Shown: positions 20,645 through 29,512 of the stretch, piece after piece
Position numbering within the stretch: the first letter of the stretch is position 1
Layout: each line of letters starts with the position of its first letter
DNA from: an uncultured Lachnospiraceae bacterium
Lineage (GTDB): Bacteria; Bacillota; Clostridia; Lachnospirales; Lachnospiraceae
Reading direction: 5' to 3'
NCBI GenBank assembly: GCA_903789615.1
Contig: CAIFEV010000013.1
Coordinates: 1-46,209, forward strand
DNA length: 46,209 nucleotides
Translations under genes and position numbers: made by a program
The notes under the pieces: model-generated
Seen by the model: the letters and a program-made list of their open reading frames with translations, nothing else
Database searches by the model: none
Told to the model about the DNA's origin: nothing

Positions 20645-21415
20645 ATGAAAAGAACAATAGCTATCACGAATCAGAAAGGCGGCGTTGGAAAAACAACAAC
20701 GTCTATCAACCTTGCTGCCAGTCTTACGGATGCGGGGAAAAAGGTTCTGGTTGTCGATGTTGATCCGCAGGGAAATACGACCAGCGGATTTGGCGTCAAC
20801 AAAGATGAGATTGAGAATACAATTTATGAACTGCTTCTTGGCGAGTGTGAGATACAAGACTGCATTTGCCGGAGTGTGTATAAAAATCTTGATCTTATAC
20901 CTTCAAATGTCAATCTGTCAGGTGCTGAGATTGAACTGATAAGCATGGACAAGCGGGAATATCTTCTAAAGAATGCCATACAGAAGATCCGGGATCAGTA
21001 TGATTTTATTCTTATGGACTGCCCGCCGTCGCTGAACATGCTGACAGTCAATGCACTTACAGCTGCCGACACGGTTCTGGTGCCGATACAGTGTGAGTAC
21101 TATGCCCTGGAAGGACTGACCCAGCTGATTCAGACAATCGAGCTGGTCCAGAAGGGACTAAATCCCGACCTGAAGATTGAGGGGGTAGTCTTTACGATGT
21201 ATGACGCGCGGACAAATCTCTCCCTTGAGGTTGTGGAAAACGTCAAGGACAATCTGAACCAGAAAATCTACCGGACAATTATCCCGAGAAATATCCGGCT
21301 GGCCGAGGCGCCGAGTCACGGCATGCCGGTTACGGAATATGATCCGAAGTCTGCAGGCGCGCTCGCCTACAAAAAACTGGCAAAGGAAATCATCAGAAGA
21401 AAGTTCAAGGATTAA
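20645..21415 (+). CDS. parA: Chromosome partitioning ATPase ParA (Soj)
   Basis: ParA (256 residues) is a deviant Walker ATPase that drives origin segregation with ParB-parS. The N-terminus MKRTIAITNQKGGVGKTTTS holds the deviant Walker A KGGVGKTT (11-18) with the signature lysine. Walker B is FILMDCPPSLNMLT near 120. The frame is open upstream to 20549, but that part merely translates parS (ATG TTT CAC GTG AAA CAT reads MFHVKH). ATG 20645 with GAAAGG upstream starts the conserved protein. parB follows 10 bases later. Confidence 0.95.
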   Translation: MKRTIAITNQKGGVGKTTTSINLAASLTDAGKKVLVVDVDPQGNTTSGFGVNKDEIENTIYELLLGECEIQDCICRSVYKNLDLIPSNVNLSGAEIELISMDKREYLLKNAIQKIRDQYDFILMDCPPSLNMLTVNALTAADTVLVPIQCEYYALEGLTQLIQTIELVQKGLNPDLKIEGVVFTMYDARTNLSLEVVENVKDNLNQKIYRTIIPRNIRLAEAPSHGMPVTEYDPKSAGALAYKKLAKEIIRRKFKD

Positions 21416-21425
21416 ATAAGAAGAA

Positions 21426-22511
21426 ATGACAGCTAAGAAAGTGAAACATTCGGCTCTGGGAAGAGGACTTGGCGCTCTTATCCCGACGGATGTCAGAGAA
21501 GAGGAAAAGTCATCCGTCAAAAAAGAAAAGAAGAACAAAACAGCCGGAACGCGCAAGGTAGTACTGAATCAGAAAACGACGGATGAAGAGGCGGCCAGAC
21601 AGAAGGAATGGGCCGGAACAGATGCTACGCAGCCAGAGCCGGAATCAGAGGACGCAGCCGCGGGGGCAGCCGCCGCTGCTTTGAAAGATGCCGGAAAGAA
21701 ACCGGAGGAACAGGGAGAACTCCTTGTGCCGATTTCTATGGTAGAACCGAATAAAAGACAGCCCAGAAAGGTCTTTCGGGAAGAGTCACTCCGGGAACTT
21801 GCGGAGTCCATCAAAAATGTCGGTGTCATACAGCCGCTTCTGGTACAGAAGAACGGGGATTTTTATGAAATTATTGCCGGCGAAAGACGCTGGCGCGCTG
21901 CCAGAATGGCAGGTCTGAAGGAAGTTCCTGTTCTGGTAAGAGAGTACACAGACCGGAACCGGATGGAAATCGCGCTGATTGAAAATATTCAGAGAGAGGA
22001 TCTGAACCCGATTGAAGAGGCAAAGGGGTATGAGCAGCTGATCAGTGAATACAGTCTGAAGCAGGAGGATGTTGCTCAGAGAGTGTCAAAGTCCCGTGCA
22101 GCGGTGACAAACTCTCTCAGGCTTCTCAAACTGGATGAGCGGGTTCAGGCATTGCTTATTGACGGTGCACTTTCCGGAGGTCATGCGAGAGCTCTTCTTG
22201 GACTGGATTCAAAAGAAGAACAGTATCAGGCTGCCCTTGCGGTAGTCGAAAAGAAACTCTCTGTCCGTGAAACGGAGAAACTGGTAAAAGATATCCAGAC
22301 TCCGAAGCCGGAGACATCCGGGAAGAAAGACAAAGTCCGGGAAGCGTATCTGCGGCAGTATGAGGAGACGATCGGTGAGGCCCTCGGGAGTAAAATCCGG
22401 ATCCGTGAATCCGGAGAGGACAAGGGAAAAATTGAGATCAGCTTCTTCTCACAGGAGGATTTTGAACGAATCTGCCAGATGCTGATGCAGGAAGGAAAGA
22501 AGAGTTTATAA
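21426..22511 (+). CDS. parB: Chromosome partitioning protein ParB (Spo0J)
   Basis: ParB (361 residues) is a CTP-dependent DNA clamp that loads at parS. The N-terminal ParA-stimulating segment is ALGRGLGALIP (10-20), followed by an acidic/Ala linker that is longer than usual (about 25-98). The CTPase domain carries GERRWRAAR (152-160) and ENIQREDLNPIEEA. The helix-turn-helix region is YSLKQEDVAQRVSKSRAAVTNSLRLL (about 208-233). The C-terminal dimerisation region closes the protein. It is co-transcribed with parA. Confidence 0.95.
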   Translation: MTAKKVKHSALGRGLGALIPTDVREEEKSSVKKEKKNKTAGTRKVVLNQKTTDEEAARQKEWAGTDATQPEPESEDAAAGAAAAALKDAGKKPEEQGELLVPISMVEPNKRQPRKVFREESLRELAESIKNVGVIQPLLVQKNGDFYEIIAGERRWRAARMAGLKEVPVLVREYTDRNRMEIALIENIQREDLNPIEEAKGYEQLISEYSLKQEDVAQRVSKSRAAVTNSLRLLKLDERVQALLIDGALSGGHARALLGLDSKEEQYQAALAVVEKKLSVRETEKLVKDIQTPKPETSGKKDKVREAYLRQYEETIGEALGSKIRIRESGEDKGKIEISFFSQEDFERICQMLMQEGKKSL

Positions 22512-22512
22512 G

Positions 22513-23052
22513 ATGAGTACGGATACGAAAGTATTGCTGCTTGCCGTGATCGCAGTTCTGGCTGTCCTGTCCATTATTTCCATTTCTATGGCGGCTGTGG
22601 CCATATCCAGGGAAAACAAGCTCAGAGCCAGAATGGCCAGGCTCATGCGAGGAGATGACGGAAAGTCGGTGGAACATCTGCTCGCCGACAGTCTGGATGA
22701 TATTCAGGAAATCCGGGAGATGCAGCAGGCCAACCGGAATTCTCTGAATGATCTGTACGCCCAGCAGAACAAATGCCTGCAGAAGGTCGGATTTGTCCAG
22801 TATAATGCATATGAGGAAAACGGAGGAAACTTAAGTTTCGCAGTCACGCTTCTTGACAAAAACAACAATGGGTTTATCCTAAATATAATGCACGCGACGA
22901 GCGGATCCTTCACCTTTGCGCGGGAAGTAAAAAACGGAGAGTGCAAGGGAGATATCAGCGAAGAGGAGCAGATTTCTCTGGAACGGGCGCTTGGCGGCGG
23001 AAAAGAAAAGCAGCAGAGACCCCAGCCGGAGTCAGGAAAAAGAAAGAGATAA
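22513..23052 (+). CDS. DUF4446 family membrane protein
   Basis: This 179-residue protein has one N-terminal membrane helix (VLLLAVIAVLAVLSIISISMA, about 7-27). A short coiled-coil-like region follows (DDIQEIREMQQANRNSLNDL), then a conserved soluble domain with VGFVQYNAYEENGGNLSFAV and LDKNNNGFILN. These match the DUF4446 family, commonly found beside parB in Clostridia. Its start follows the parB stop by one base, so it is part of the parAB operon. No biochemical function is known; a link to segregation or the envelope is only suggested by position. Confidence 0.8.
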   Translation: MSTDTKVLLLAVIAVLAVLSIISISMAAVAISRENKLRARMARLMRGDDGKSVEHLLADSLDDIQEIREMQQANRNSLNDLYAQQNKCLQKVGFVQYNAYEENGGNLSFAVTLLDKNNNGFILNIMHATSGSFTFAREVKNGECKGDISEEEQISLERALGGGKEKQQRPQPESGKRKR

Positions 23053-23090
23053 AGTAAGAAACACAAAAAATAATTGAGAGGTGGAGAGGA

Positions 23091-24398
23091 ATGCTTGACA
23101 TTAAATTTGTCAGAGAAAATCCGGATATCGTAAAGGAAAATATCAAAAAGAAGTTTGAGGATGAGAAGCTTCCGCTTGTCGATGAAGTGATCGCGCTTGA
23201 CGAGGAGGCGCGCAAGATTCAGACAGAGGCCGACGAACTGAAGGCATCCAGAAATGCGCTTTCCAGACAGATCGGCGCCGCGATGAAGGCCGGAAATAAA
23301 GAAGAGGCGGAGAAGATCAAAGAGGAGGTAACCAGGAACGGAGACCGGATCAGGGAGCTCGATGCCAGACATGCAGAGGTCACCGAAAAACTGACTAATG
23401 ACATGATGCGGATCCCGAACATCATCGATCCGTCGGTGCCGATCGGCAAAAACGACACATTTAATGTCGAGCGGGAGAAGTTCGGCGAGCCGGTTGTTCC
23501 GGATTTCCCGATTCCGTATCACACGGATATCATGGAGAGTTTTGACGGCATCGACCTCGAGGCGGCCGGAAAGGTGGCCGGAAATGGGTTTTATTACCTG
23601 ATGGGCGATATCGCGCGCCTTCATTCCTCCATTCTCTCCTACGCCAGAGACTTCATGATCAACAAGGGCTTCACCTACTGTGTGCCGCCATTTATGATCC
23701 ATGGCAACGTGGTGAACGGGGTTATGAGCTTTGACGAGATGGATGCCATGATGTACAAGATCGAGGGGGAGGACCTCTACCTCATTGGTACGTCGGAGCA
23801 TTCCATGATAGGAAAATTCATTGACACCATCACGCCGGAGGAAAAGCTCCCGCTGACGCTGACGTCCTATTCTCCTTGCTTCCGCAAGGAGAAGGGATCG
23901 CATGGTATCGAGGAGCGCGGTATATACCGGATTCACCAGTTTGAAAAGCAGGAAATGATCGTTGTCTGCAAACCGGAAGACTCTATGATGTGGTTTGACC
24001 GGCTGTGGAATTACACCGTGGAACTTTTCCGCTCGATGGATATTCCGGTCCGCACGCTGGAATGCTGCTCGGGAGATCTGGCCGATCTGAAGGTCAAGTC
24101 TCTGGATGTGGAAGCCTGGTCACCGCGTCAGAAGAAGTATTTTGAGGTCGGGTCCTGCTCGAATCTCGGCGATGCACAGGCGAGAAGACTCAAAATCCGT
24201 GTGCAGGGACCGGATAAGAAGAAGTATCTGGCGCATACTCTGAACAATACGGTTGTCGCTCCGCCGCGGATGCTGATCGCATTCCTGGAGAACAATCTGC
24301 AGGCTGACGGCAGTGTAAAGATCCCGAAGGTCCTTCAGCCGTACATGGGCGGAACAGAAGTTCTTATTCCGAAACACAAGGTTGTGAACACAAAGTAA
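23091..24398 (+). CDS. serS: Seryl-tRNA synthetase
   Basis: SerS (435 residues) charges tRNA-Ser. The N-terminal antiparallel coiled coil (about 25-105, rich in EAEKIKEEVTRN-type heptads) binds the long variable arm. Class II motif 2 is CFRKEKGSHGIEERGIYRIHQFEK, and near 350 the sequence CSNLGDAQARRLKIR is diagnostic for SerS. Motif 3 reads NNTVVAPPRMLIAFLENN, which differs from the usual GxAVGRxLxAxLEN pattern but keeps the arginine and the LENN end. It is preceded by GAGAGGTGGAGAGG and followed by a terminator. Confidence 0.95.
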   Translation: MLDIKFVRENPDIVKENIKKKFEDEKLPLVDEVIALDEEARKIQTEADELKASRNALSRQIGAAMKAGNKEEAEKIKEEVTRNGDRIRELDARHAEVTEKLTNDMMRIPNIIDPSVPIGKNDTFNVEREKFGEPVVPDFPIPYHTDIMESFDGIDLEAAGKVAGNGFYYLMGDIARLHSSILSYARDFMINKGFTYCVPPFMIHGNVVNGVMSFDEMDAMMYKIEGEDLYLIGTSEHSMIGKFIDTITPEEKLPLTLTSYSPCFRKEKGSHGIEERGIYRIHQFEKQEMIVVCKPEDSMMWFDRLWNYTVELFRSMDIPVRTLECCSGDLADLKVKSLDVEAWSPRQKKYFEVGSCSNLGDAQARRLKIRVQGPDKKKYLAHTLNNTVVAPPRMLIAFLENNLQADGSVKIPKVLQPYMGGTEVLIPKHKVVNTK

Positions 24399-24420
24399 AT
24401 CTTTATCAGACGATAAAAAA

Positions 24421-24460
24421 AGCCCCGCCTCATGCGAAAATGCGTGAGACGGGGCTTTTA
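24421..24460. terminator. Bidirectional terminator after serS
   Basis: AGCCCCG (24421-24427) pairs with CGGGGCT (24450-24456), and an inner CTCATGC/GCGTGAG stem extends it. Six or more A precede it and TTTT follows, so it can serve serS on the plus strand and the converging gene at 24472 on the minus strand. Confidence 0.9.
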
Positions 24461-24471
24461 AAAAGACCCAT

Positions 24472-25221
24472 TCAACCGTTCAGGGAATTGGTCCACAGCT
24501 CGAGGAGTTTGCGTTCTTCGGGCCGCTTTTTCTGAAGCTCGGCTGCCGCAATGATCGGCATCCACTCCCGGACATAAGACATCTTGGTATTGGTCTTCTC
24601 ACAGAAAAGCTTCATGTATGCTTCGGCGAGTCCCGGTTTGCGAAGTTCGAGGAGCAGGCAGGTTCTGGCAATGTCGGCAGACGCGTTTCCCTGCGTCGCG
24701 TGAACCCAGTCGATTACGTGCCATTTGCCATTTTTGTCTACGATGATATTATTGGGCTGATAGTCGCCGTGGCACAGCTTTGTGTGGCGGGGCATGCCCT
24801 GCAGTTTTGTGAGCAGATTGTACTTGATGGCGTCATCGAGTGCATCCCCGTCAATGATCTCGCGGACGAGCTTGTCTTTCAGGCGGATGAGGAGCGGGTT
24901 GGTTTTGCGGTTTATCTCGATCTGCAGATCCGCCATGGCGTCAAGATAGGTTTCCGTCTTGTCTGGATTTTCGTCCATCAAAGCGGCGAGGGTCTTTCCC
25001 TCGATATACTCGCTCACAATGGCCCAGCGCCCGTCATCCAGAACTTCTACAGAGAGAAGATCTGGAATGTCCATTCCCGCGTCTTCAACGCGGGCCGTGT
25101 TGAGTGCTTCGTAGAGCACGTCGGTCTTGGAATATCCCGGCTCAAACACTTTTACGGCTTTTCCGTCAACAAGCCATACCGACTTTGTCTTGCCCTTGTG
25201 AATGCAGTTTTTAAGCTCCAT
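24472..25221 (-). CDS. Aminoglycoside-phosphotransferase-fold kinase of unknown substrate
   Basis: This 249-residue protein has the kinase-like APH fold (PF01636 type). An N-terminal lobe contains SVWLVDGKAVKVFEPG with the probable ATP-binding lysine, followed by a hinge (IVSEYIEGKTLAALM). The catalytic loop is LCHGDYQPNNIIVD (Brenner motif HxDxxxxN) and the metal-binding segment is HVIDWVHATQGNASADIART. The family includes antibiotic kinases but also choline, homoserine and fructosamine kinases, so resistance should not be inferred. It is a single gene, divergent from the probable DUF3881 gene, with its own promoter and a nearby palindrome. Confidence 0.75.
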   Translation of the reverse strand: MELKNCIHKGKTKSVWLVDGKAVKVFEPGYSKTDVLYEALNTARVEDAGMDIPDLLSVEVLDDGRWAIVSEYIEGKTLAALMDENPDKTETYLDAMADLQIEINRKTNPLLIRLKDKLVREIIDGDALDDAIKYNLLTKLQGMPRHTKLCHGDYQPNNIIVDKNGKWHVIDWVHATQGNASADIARTCLLLELRKPGLAEAYMKLFCEKTNTKMSYVREWMPIIAAAELQKKRPEERKLLELWTNSLNG

Positions 25222-25275
25222 ACAGCTACCTCCGGTTGAGCGTATACGCTGAATTCTGATTGTTTAAATGCACGG

Positions 25276-25298
25276 TGTCAGGTACTGACAGTATAGCA
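25276..25298 (-). promoter_or_regulatory. Extended -10 promoter with adjoining operator-like palindrome
   Basis: On the minus strand TGC-TATACT (25290-25298) is an extended -10 element for the kinase-like gene. It is directly followed, and overlapped by one base, by a perfect inverted repeat TGTCAG-GTA-CTGACA (25276-25290) across the expected transcription start. That is the usual place for a repressor operator. Confidence 0.45.
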
Positions 25299-25381
25299 TA
25301 AACCGCGCTCAAGTTGCGATTTTTCTGTGCGTGTGTTACTGTGACATAAATTGTGACAGATACAGACGGGAGTGATGTTCC

Positions 25382-26416
25382 ATGAATCTTGCCGTAGCTT
25401 CGATTGGATTTGACAATATGTCTTCTCAGACATTTGAGAAGACGATGATGAAAGAAATGGCGGACATCAGCCGTATGCTGATGGACAAAGTTCCAAAGAA
25501 AGAGATGCCCCGGTACCGCGTGGAAGGTTCGGAGCGGTACCACCGGGACTATGTCACGATTTATACCGGAAAATATACGGGAGTCACCGGTCTATGGCTG
25601 ACGCCGGAGGATGAATCGGAAGAGACGGGAAATGGCGGATTTGTCCCATTTGTCGACGGTCAGGTTCTGAATGTCCTGCCGATGGATCACATCGTTGTGG
25701 AGCGGCTGGTGCGTGACGAGTCGTATGTGGTCGACGTGGGGCCGGTCACATCCGGTGTGACGCTTGTGTTTTCGCTGCAGAACCCGGGGGATTATCTGGG
25801 CCTGATGGAAGAGATGGAGTGTATCCCGGGCGAAACCAGAAAATTTGCGGTCAACGCGCGCTCAGACCTGGGAGACATAGAACTGCAGGCGGTCGGCAAT
25901 GAGGCGAGCCTTGGCGCACTGGCGGTGAAGGGCAGAATTCTTCTTCCGATGAGTCCGGACAGGAAGTGTGCATATCCGTATTTTCCTCCGTTTCAGCAGG
26001 TTCGCAGGCCGCTTGAGAACGACACATCAAAGTCGCGGCTCCTGGATCAGCTCGGTGACACGGTACAGCAGAGCGACTGGCTCTATGACCGCCAGCTGGC
26101 GCTGGCGCGATCTGCGGGAAAACGCATGGAAAATGGAGAAAACCTCTACAGTGTCGTCGACACGATGTTCATGCCCTGCGGTGCGGAGTGCGATCTGTAC
26201 AGCGTACTGGGCGAAATCGAAGAGGTGCTGGAGGACAGAAACCGCATCACGGGAACGGAACTGTGGATTCTGCTGCTCAACTGCAACGGAATCCGGATGA
26301 CGCTTTCAATTCCGAAGAAAACCTGTGAGGGCGTGCCGGCGAAGGGCAGGCGGTTTGAGGGAGATATCTGGCTGCGCGGAGCGCTGCACCTGCTGCCGGC
26401 TCTGGAAGATGAGTAA
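25382..26416 (+). CDS. Uncharacterised protein, probable DUF3881 family
   Basis: This 344-residue soluble protein has no signal peptide or membrane segment. The opening AVASIGFDNMSSQTFEKTMMKEM resembles the start of DUF3881 proteins (PF12997), which are largely confined to Lachnospiraceae. The sequence also shows acidic beta-rich segments (VLNVLPMDHIVVERLVRDES, then GVTLVFSLQNPGDYLGLMEE) and an EIEEVLEDRNRITGTELWIL stretch near 280. I do not recognise catalytic motifs. It stands alone, divergent from the kinase-like gene, with GGGAG upstream of the ATG. GC content resembles the chromosome backbone rather than the AT-rich genes that follow. Confidence 0.5.
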   Translation: MNLAVASIGFDNMSSQTFEKTMMKEMADISRMLMDKVPKKEMPRYRVEGSERYHRDYVTIYTGKYTGVTGLWLTPEDESEETGNGGFVPFVDGQVLNVLPMDHIVVERLVRDESYVVDVGPVTSGVTLVFSLQNPGDYLGLMEEMECIPGETRKFAVNARSDLGDIELQAVGNEASLGALAVKGRILLPMSPDRKCAYPYFPPFQQVRRPLENDTSKSRLLDQLGDTVQQSDWLYDRQLALARSAGKRMENGENLYSVVDTMFMPCGAECDLYSVLGEIEEVLEDRNRITGTELWILLLNCNGIRMTLSIPKKTCEGVPAKGRRFEGDIWLRGALHLLPALEDE

Positions 26417-26472
26417 GTAAAACCGGTTGGATTTAGGGAGTGCTGTTTGACTGATTTTTAAATGCTTTATGG

Positions 26473-27420
26473 TTAACACAGCTTGCGTATTGGAGAATTC
26501 TGCCTGCATATTGTTGAGAGTCGATGCTTGCATTCATTTCCAATGGATTGAATTATATAGTTTGATTCAAGTTCGCGATTAACAACAAATACATGATATC
26601 GAATCAGAGCTGGAGATAGATGAAAATAAATAATTTTATCTTCTTCTATTGCATTCAGTGCTGGAATAAATCCTAATCCCATCTCTTTTTCAACCATGTC
26701 CCTGAGAGTGTCTGCACCTGAAACATGACTGACCATGGGTGGCTTGAAATTTTCTTTACAGAAGAAATCGTCGATAATATATCGAATACAGCTTCCATGG
26801 TGCTGGAATATGAATGGACTATTGCCAAACGAATTTACTACATCATGTATATTCATTGTATTAGTTTTCCGAATCTGATCCGGAAGATTTCTGGCGTTGC
26901 AGATTGCAGACGGGACAGCTAGCAGAAGCTCTTCCTCCGCCAGGCAAATATTTGGTCTTTCAAAGAAATTGAGAGAAGGTATGGTTGTGCAGGCAGCATT
27001 AAGTGTATTGTGATCCAGGCTGTATTTAATGAAATCGATATTGTCGCAGTCAATCACGGAAAAAACAGTAGATGGATATTTCTTTTCGAATCTTGATAAT
27101 ACTGCGGTCAATACTTTTTTATCAATTGAAGAAGCAGATCCGATTGAGATGTTAAGAGGCGCAGAAAGTTGAGATATTTGTTCGTTCAGATTACGAGTAA
27201 GATCTGAGACTTTCATTGCATATTCAATGTAGAGCATACCAATATTTGTTGGTATGTATTTTTTATTTTTTCGAATAAACAATTTCTCTCCAAGATGATT
27301 TTCAGTGTTTTTTAGAAACTGACTCAGATTCGACTGCGAAATAAATAAATTTTCCGCTGCACGAGTCATGGAGCCTGTTTTGTATAGTTCTAATATATAA
27401 TTTAAATATTCAATATCCAT
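26473..27420 (-). CDS. LysR-family transcriptional regulator
   Basis: This 315-residue regulator has an N-terminal winged helix-turn-helix: YLNYILELYKTGSMTRAAENLFISQSNLSQFLKNTENHLGEKLFIRKNK (residues 5-53). A substrate-binding-like co-inducer domain follows (from about 88, ISIGSASSIDKKVLTAVLSRFEKKYP). It is divergent from the ABC transporter operon and probably senses a metabolite of that pathway. The gene is clearly more AT-rich than the neighbouring backbone genes, which fits acquisition together with the island up to 36080. Confidence 0.88.
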   Translation of the reverse strand: MDIEYLNYILELYKTGSMTRAAENLFISQSNLSQFLKNTENHLGEKLFIRKNKKYIPTNIGMLYIEYAMKVSDLTRNLNEQISQLSAPLNISIGSASSIDKKVLTAVLSRFEKKYPSTVFSVIDCDNIDFIKYSLDHNTLNAACTTIPSLNFFERPNICLAEEELLLAVPSAICNARNLPDQIRKTNTMNIHDVVNSFGNSPFIFQHHGSCIRYIIDDFFCKENFKPPMVSHVSGADTLRDMVEKEMGLGFIPALNAIEEDKIIYFHLSPALIRYHVFVVNRELESNYIIQSIGNECKHRLSTICRQNSPIRKLC

Positions 27421-27499
27421 AATAATTGATTGAATTGTGATCTTATATAAATGATCGATTAAATGTTTAACACTAACTATTTTATATTAAAACACAATC

Positions 27500-27514
27500 A
27501 TAAGCAATACTTAT
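27500..27514. promoter_or_regulatory. Candidate LysR-box
   Basis: ATAAG-CAATA-CTTAT is a perfect interrupted palindrome with the T-N11-A layout of LysR-type operators. It lies in the 204-base divergent gap between the LysR gene and the transporter operon. Confidence 0.5.
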
Positions 27515-27535
27515 ATAGGAAATTATTAATACGAA

Positions 27536-27565
27536 TTGGACTTGCGTTTAGTAATAGCGCATAAT
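27536..27565 (+). promoter_or_regulatory. Probable promoter of the transporter/catabolic operon
   Basis: TTGGAC (27536-27541) and CATAAT (27560-27565) are 18 bases apart, 22 bases downstream of the LysR-box candidate. This is the usual arrangement for LysR activation. The leader to the first permease is about 55 bases. Confidence 0.45.
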
Positions 27566-27624
27566 TTAGTAAGAAACAAACGTGTGGTCATTGTTAATAA
27601 TTTCAGAAAGGGACGTAAGAAAGT

Positions 27625-28566
27625 ATGGGCCGTTTTATTTTAAAACGTCTGGGGCAGACACTAATTGTTTTGTTTATTGTTTCTATTTTTGTATTTCTGA
27701 TGGTTTCTTTTTTGCCGGGAGATCCGGTTTATGCCATGCTCGGCGGAGAAATCTCGCAGGAAACATATGATAAATGGTATTATGACCTTGGACTTGACAA
27801 GCCGATTGTCGTGAGATATTTTTCCTGGCTTGGCAAGGCACTAGTCGGTGATTTCGGAACGTCAGCAAGTCAGCATAAGGCTGTGATTGATGTCGTTGCA
27901 CAGCGCGTTCCGATTACACTGTATTTCTCAATTCTTGCATTTATCATCAGTGTTCCGCTTGGAATCCTTCTGGGAGTTCTTGCCGCGGTTCACAGAGGAA
28001 CAAAGCTGGATGGTATCCTTACAACATTTGCCAATGTATGCAGCTGCCTTCCACAGTTCTTTATTTCCGTTCTGTTCCTGTATCTGTTTTCGATGATCCT
28101 TCATCTTCTTCCTTCTTATGGATTTACCTGGCCGTGGGAAGATTTTGGAAAGAGTGTTTCACAGACAATCATGCCGATTACATGTCTTGCGATCGGTGGT
28201 GTCGCTTCGATCTGCCGGCAAACTCGTTCAAGTATGTTGGAAGTTATCAATCAGGACTACATCCGCACAGCAAAATCAAAGGGACTTTCACAGCACAAAA
28301 TAATCATGAAGCACGCGCTGAAAAATGCGCTGATTCCAGTCATAACGCTTATGGGACTAAGACTTGGTGGAATGATGGGAGGCTCCATGTTTGTTGAGAC
28401 AGTTTTCAACATTTCAGGAATGGACAGTCTTCTTGTTTCGGCGATTCGTGCGCAGGATATTCCGCTGATACAGGCATGCGTTCTTCTGATTGCAGTAGTT
28501 GGCAGCGTTGCCAATATCATCACGGATATTGTTTATGCAGCAGTTGATCCTCGGATCAGAATTTGA
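27625..28566 (+). CDS. ABC transporter permease, DppB/OppB type
   Basis: This 313-residue inner-membrane permease belongs to the dipeptide/oligopeptide/nickel family (PF00528). It has a first helix at about 9-30 (LIVLFIVSIFVFLMVSFLPG), the family PGDP motif, and about five more helices. The cytoplasmic EAA loop is INQDYIRTAKSKGLSQHKIIMKHALKNALIPV, which contacts the ATPase. GAAAGGGACG precedes the ATG. The second permease, ATPase and lipoprotein follow, so a full importer is encoded. Peptide-type transporters of this class also move sugars, oligosaccharides and sugar acids; here the catabolic neighbours favour such a substrate. Confidence 0.93.
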   Translation: MGRFILKRLGQTLIVLFIVSIFVFLMVSFLPGDPVYAMLGGEISQETYDKWYYDLGLDKPIVVRYFSWLGKALVGDFGTSASQHKAVIDVVAQRVPITLYFSILAFIISVPLGILLGVLAAVHRGTKLDGILTTFANVCSCLPQFFISVLFLYLFSMILHLLPSYGFTWPWEDFGKSVSQTIMPITCLAIGGVASICRQTRSSMLEVINQDYIRTAKSKGLSQHKIIMKHALKNALIPVITLMGLRLGGMMGGSMFVETVFNISGMDSLLVSAIRAQDIPLIQACVLLIAVVGSVANIITDIVYAAVDPRIRI

Positions 28567-28579
28567 GGAGATAAGAATA

Positions 28580-29473
28580 ATGGAAAATGTTCAGGAAATC
28601 AAAACCGAAACAATAGAAAGTGAAAGCAGAAAGAGAACAAAAAAATTTATTAAGTCACTTTTTAAGAGAAAAATTGTTCTTGTCAGCGCAATCGGGCTGT
28701 TATTGATTATATTTTCAGCTGTTTTTGCACCGTTGATTTCTCCTTACGATCCGAATGCCCAGGTGCTGAGCGAAGCATTACAAGGGCCTTCAGCATCTCA
28801 TATTTTCGGGACGGACAACTATGGACGAGATATCCTGAGCCGTATTTTTTATGGCGGGAGGGTTTCACTGATTGTGGGTGTAGCCGCTGTTCTGGGCGCA
28901 TGTGTCATCGGAACGTTTTTCGGAATGGTTTCTGGCTTTTTCGGAGGATGGATTGATGATGTGATCAATCGTATCAGCGAAGCAATTCGTGCAATTCCAC
29001 AGATTGTTCTGGCTATGTCTCTTTGTGCGATCTTCGGGGGCGGAGTTGTCAATCTTGCGATCATCCTCGGAATTTCAAATATTGCTGTATACATCCGAAT
29101 GATGAGAGGTCAGGTATTAAGCGTTAAAGAGCAGGACTACATCATGGCAGCAAAGTTACAGGGGAATAAAAGCTTTCGCATGATGATGAAGCATATCCTT
29201 CCGAACTGTGTTTCTCCTATCATCGTACAGATGACGCTTCAGATCGGACAGACAATTCTTGCAGAAGCAGGACTTAGTTTCCTGGGACTTGGAATCAGCG
29301 CACCTACCGCTTCCTGGGGAAGTATCGTGAGTGATGGCCGTCAGTATCTGCTTCAGAATCCCTGGTTTTCAATTGCACCGGGTATCTGCATTGCTCTGCT
29401 TGTTATTTTCCTGAATACGATTGGTGACGGCGTGAGAGATGTTCTGGATCCGCGTATGCGTGGAAGAAGATAA
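28580..29473 (+). CDS. ABC transporter permease, DppC/OppC type
   Basis: This 297-residue partner permease has an N-terminal cytoplasmic Lys/Glu-rich segment, then LVSAIGLLLIIFSAVFAPLISPYDPN (about 34-60), the family entry motif. The EAA loop is VKEQDYIMAAKLQGNKSFRMMMKHILPN. The end DGVRDVLDPRMRGRR is typical of DppC. ATG 28580, 10 bases after GAGGAG, is the start; the frame open from 28499 overlaps the upstream permease and is not used. It pairs with the permease at 27625. Confidence 0.93.
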   Translation: MENVQEIKTETIESESRKRTKKFIKSLFKRKIVLVSAIGLLLIIFSAVFAPLISPYDPNAQVLSEALQGPSASHIFGTDNYGRDILSRIFYGGRVSLIVGVAAVLGACVIGTFFGMVSGFFGGWIDDVINRISEAIRAIPQIVLAMSLCAIFGGGVVNLAIILGISNIAVYIRMMRGQVLSVKEQDYIMAAKLQGNKSFRMMMKHILPNCVSPIIVQMTLQIGQTILAEAGLSFLGLGISAPTASWGSIVSDGRQYLLQNPWFSIAPGICIALLVIFLNTIGDGVRDVLDPRMRGRR

Positions 29474-29512
29474 ACAGGCAAAGAGGTCTAGTAGCAGGGA
29501 GGAGTGAAAGCG

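Noticed and set aside
24472-25221. Aminoglycoside resistance gene
   Set aside because: Only the general kinase-like fold motifs are seen; nothing identifies an antibiotic substrate.
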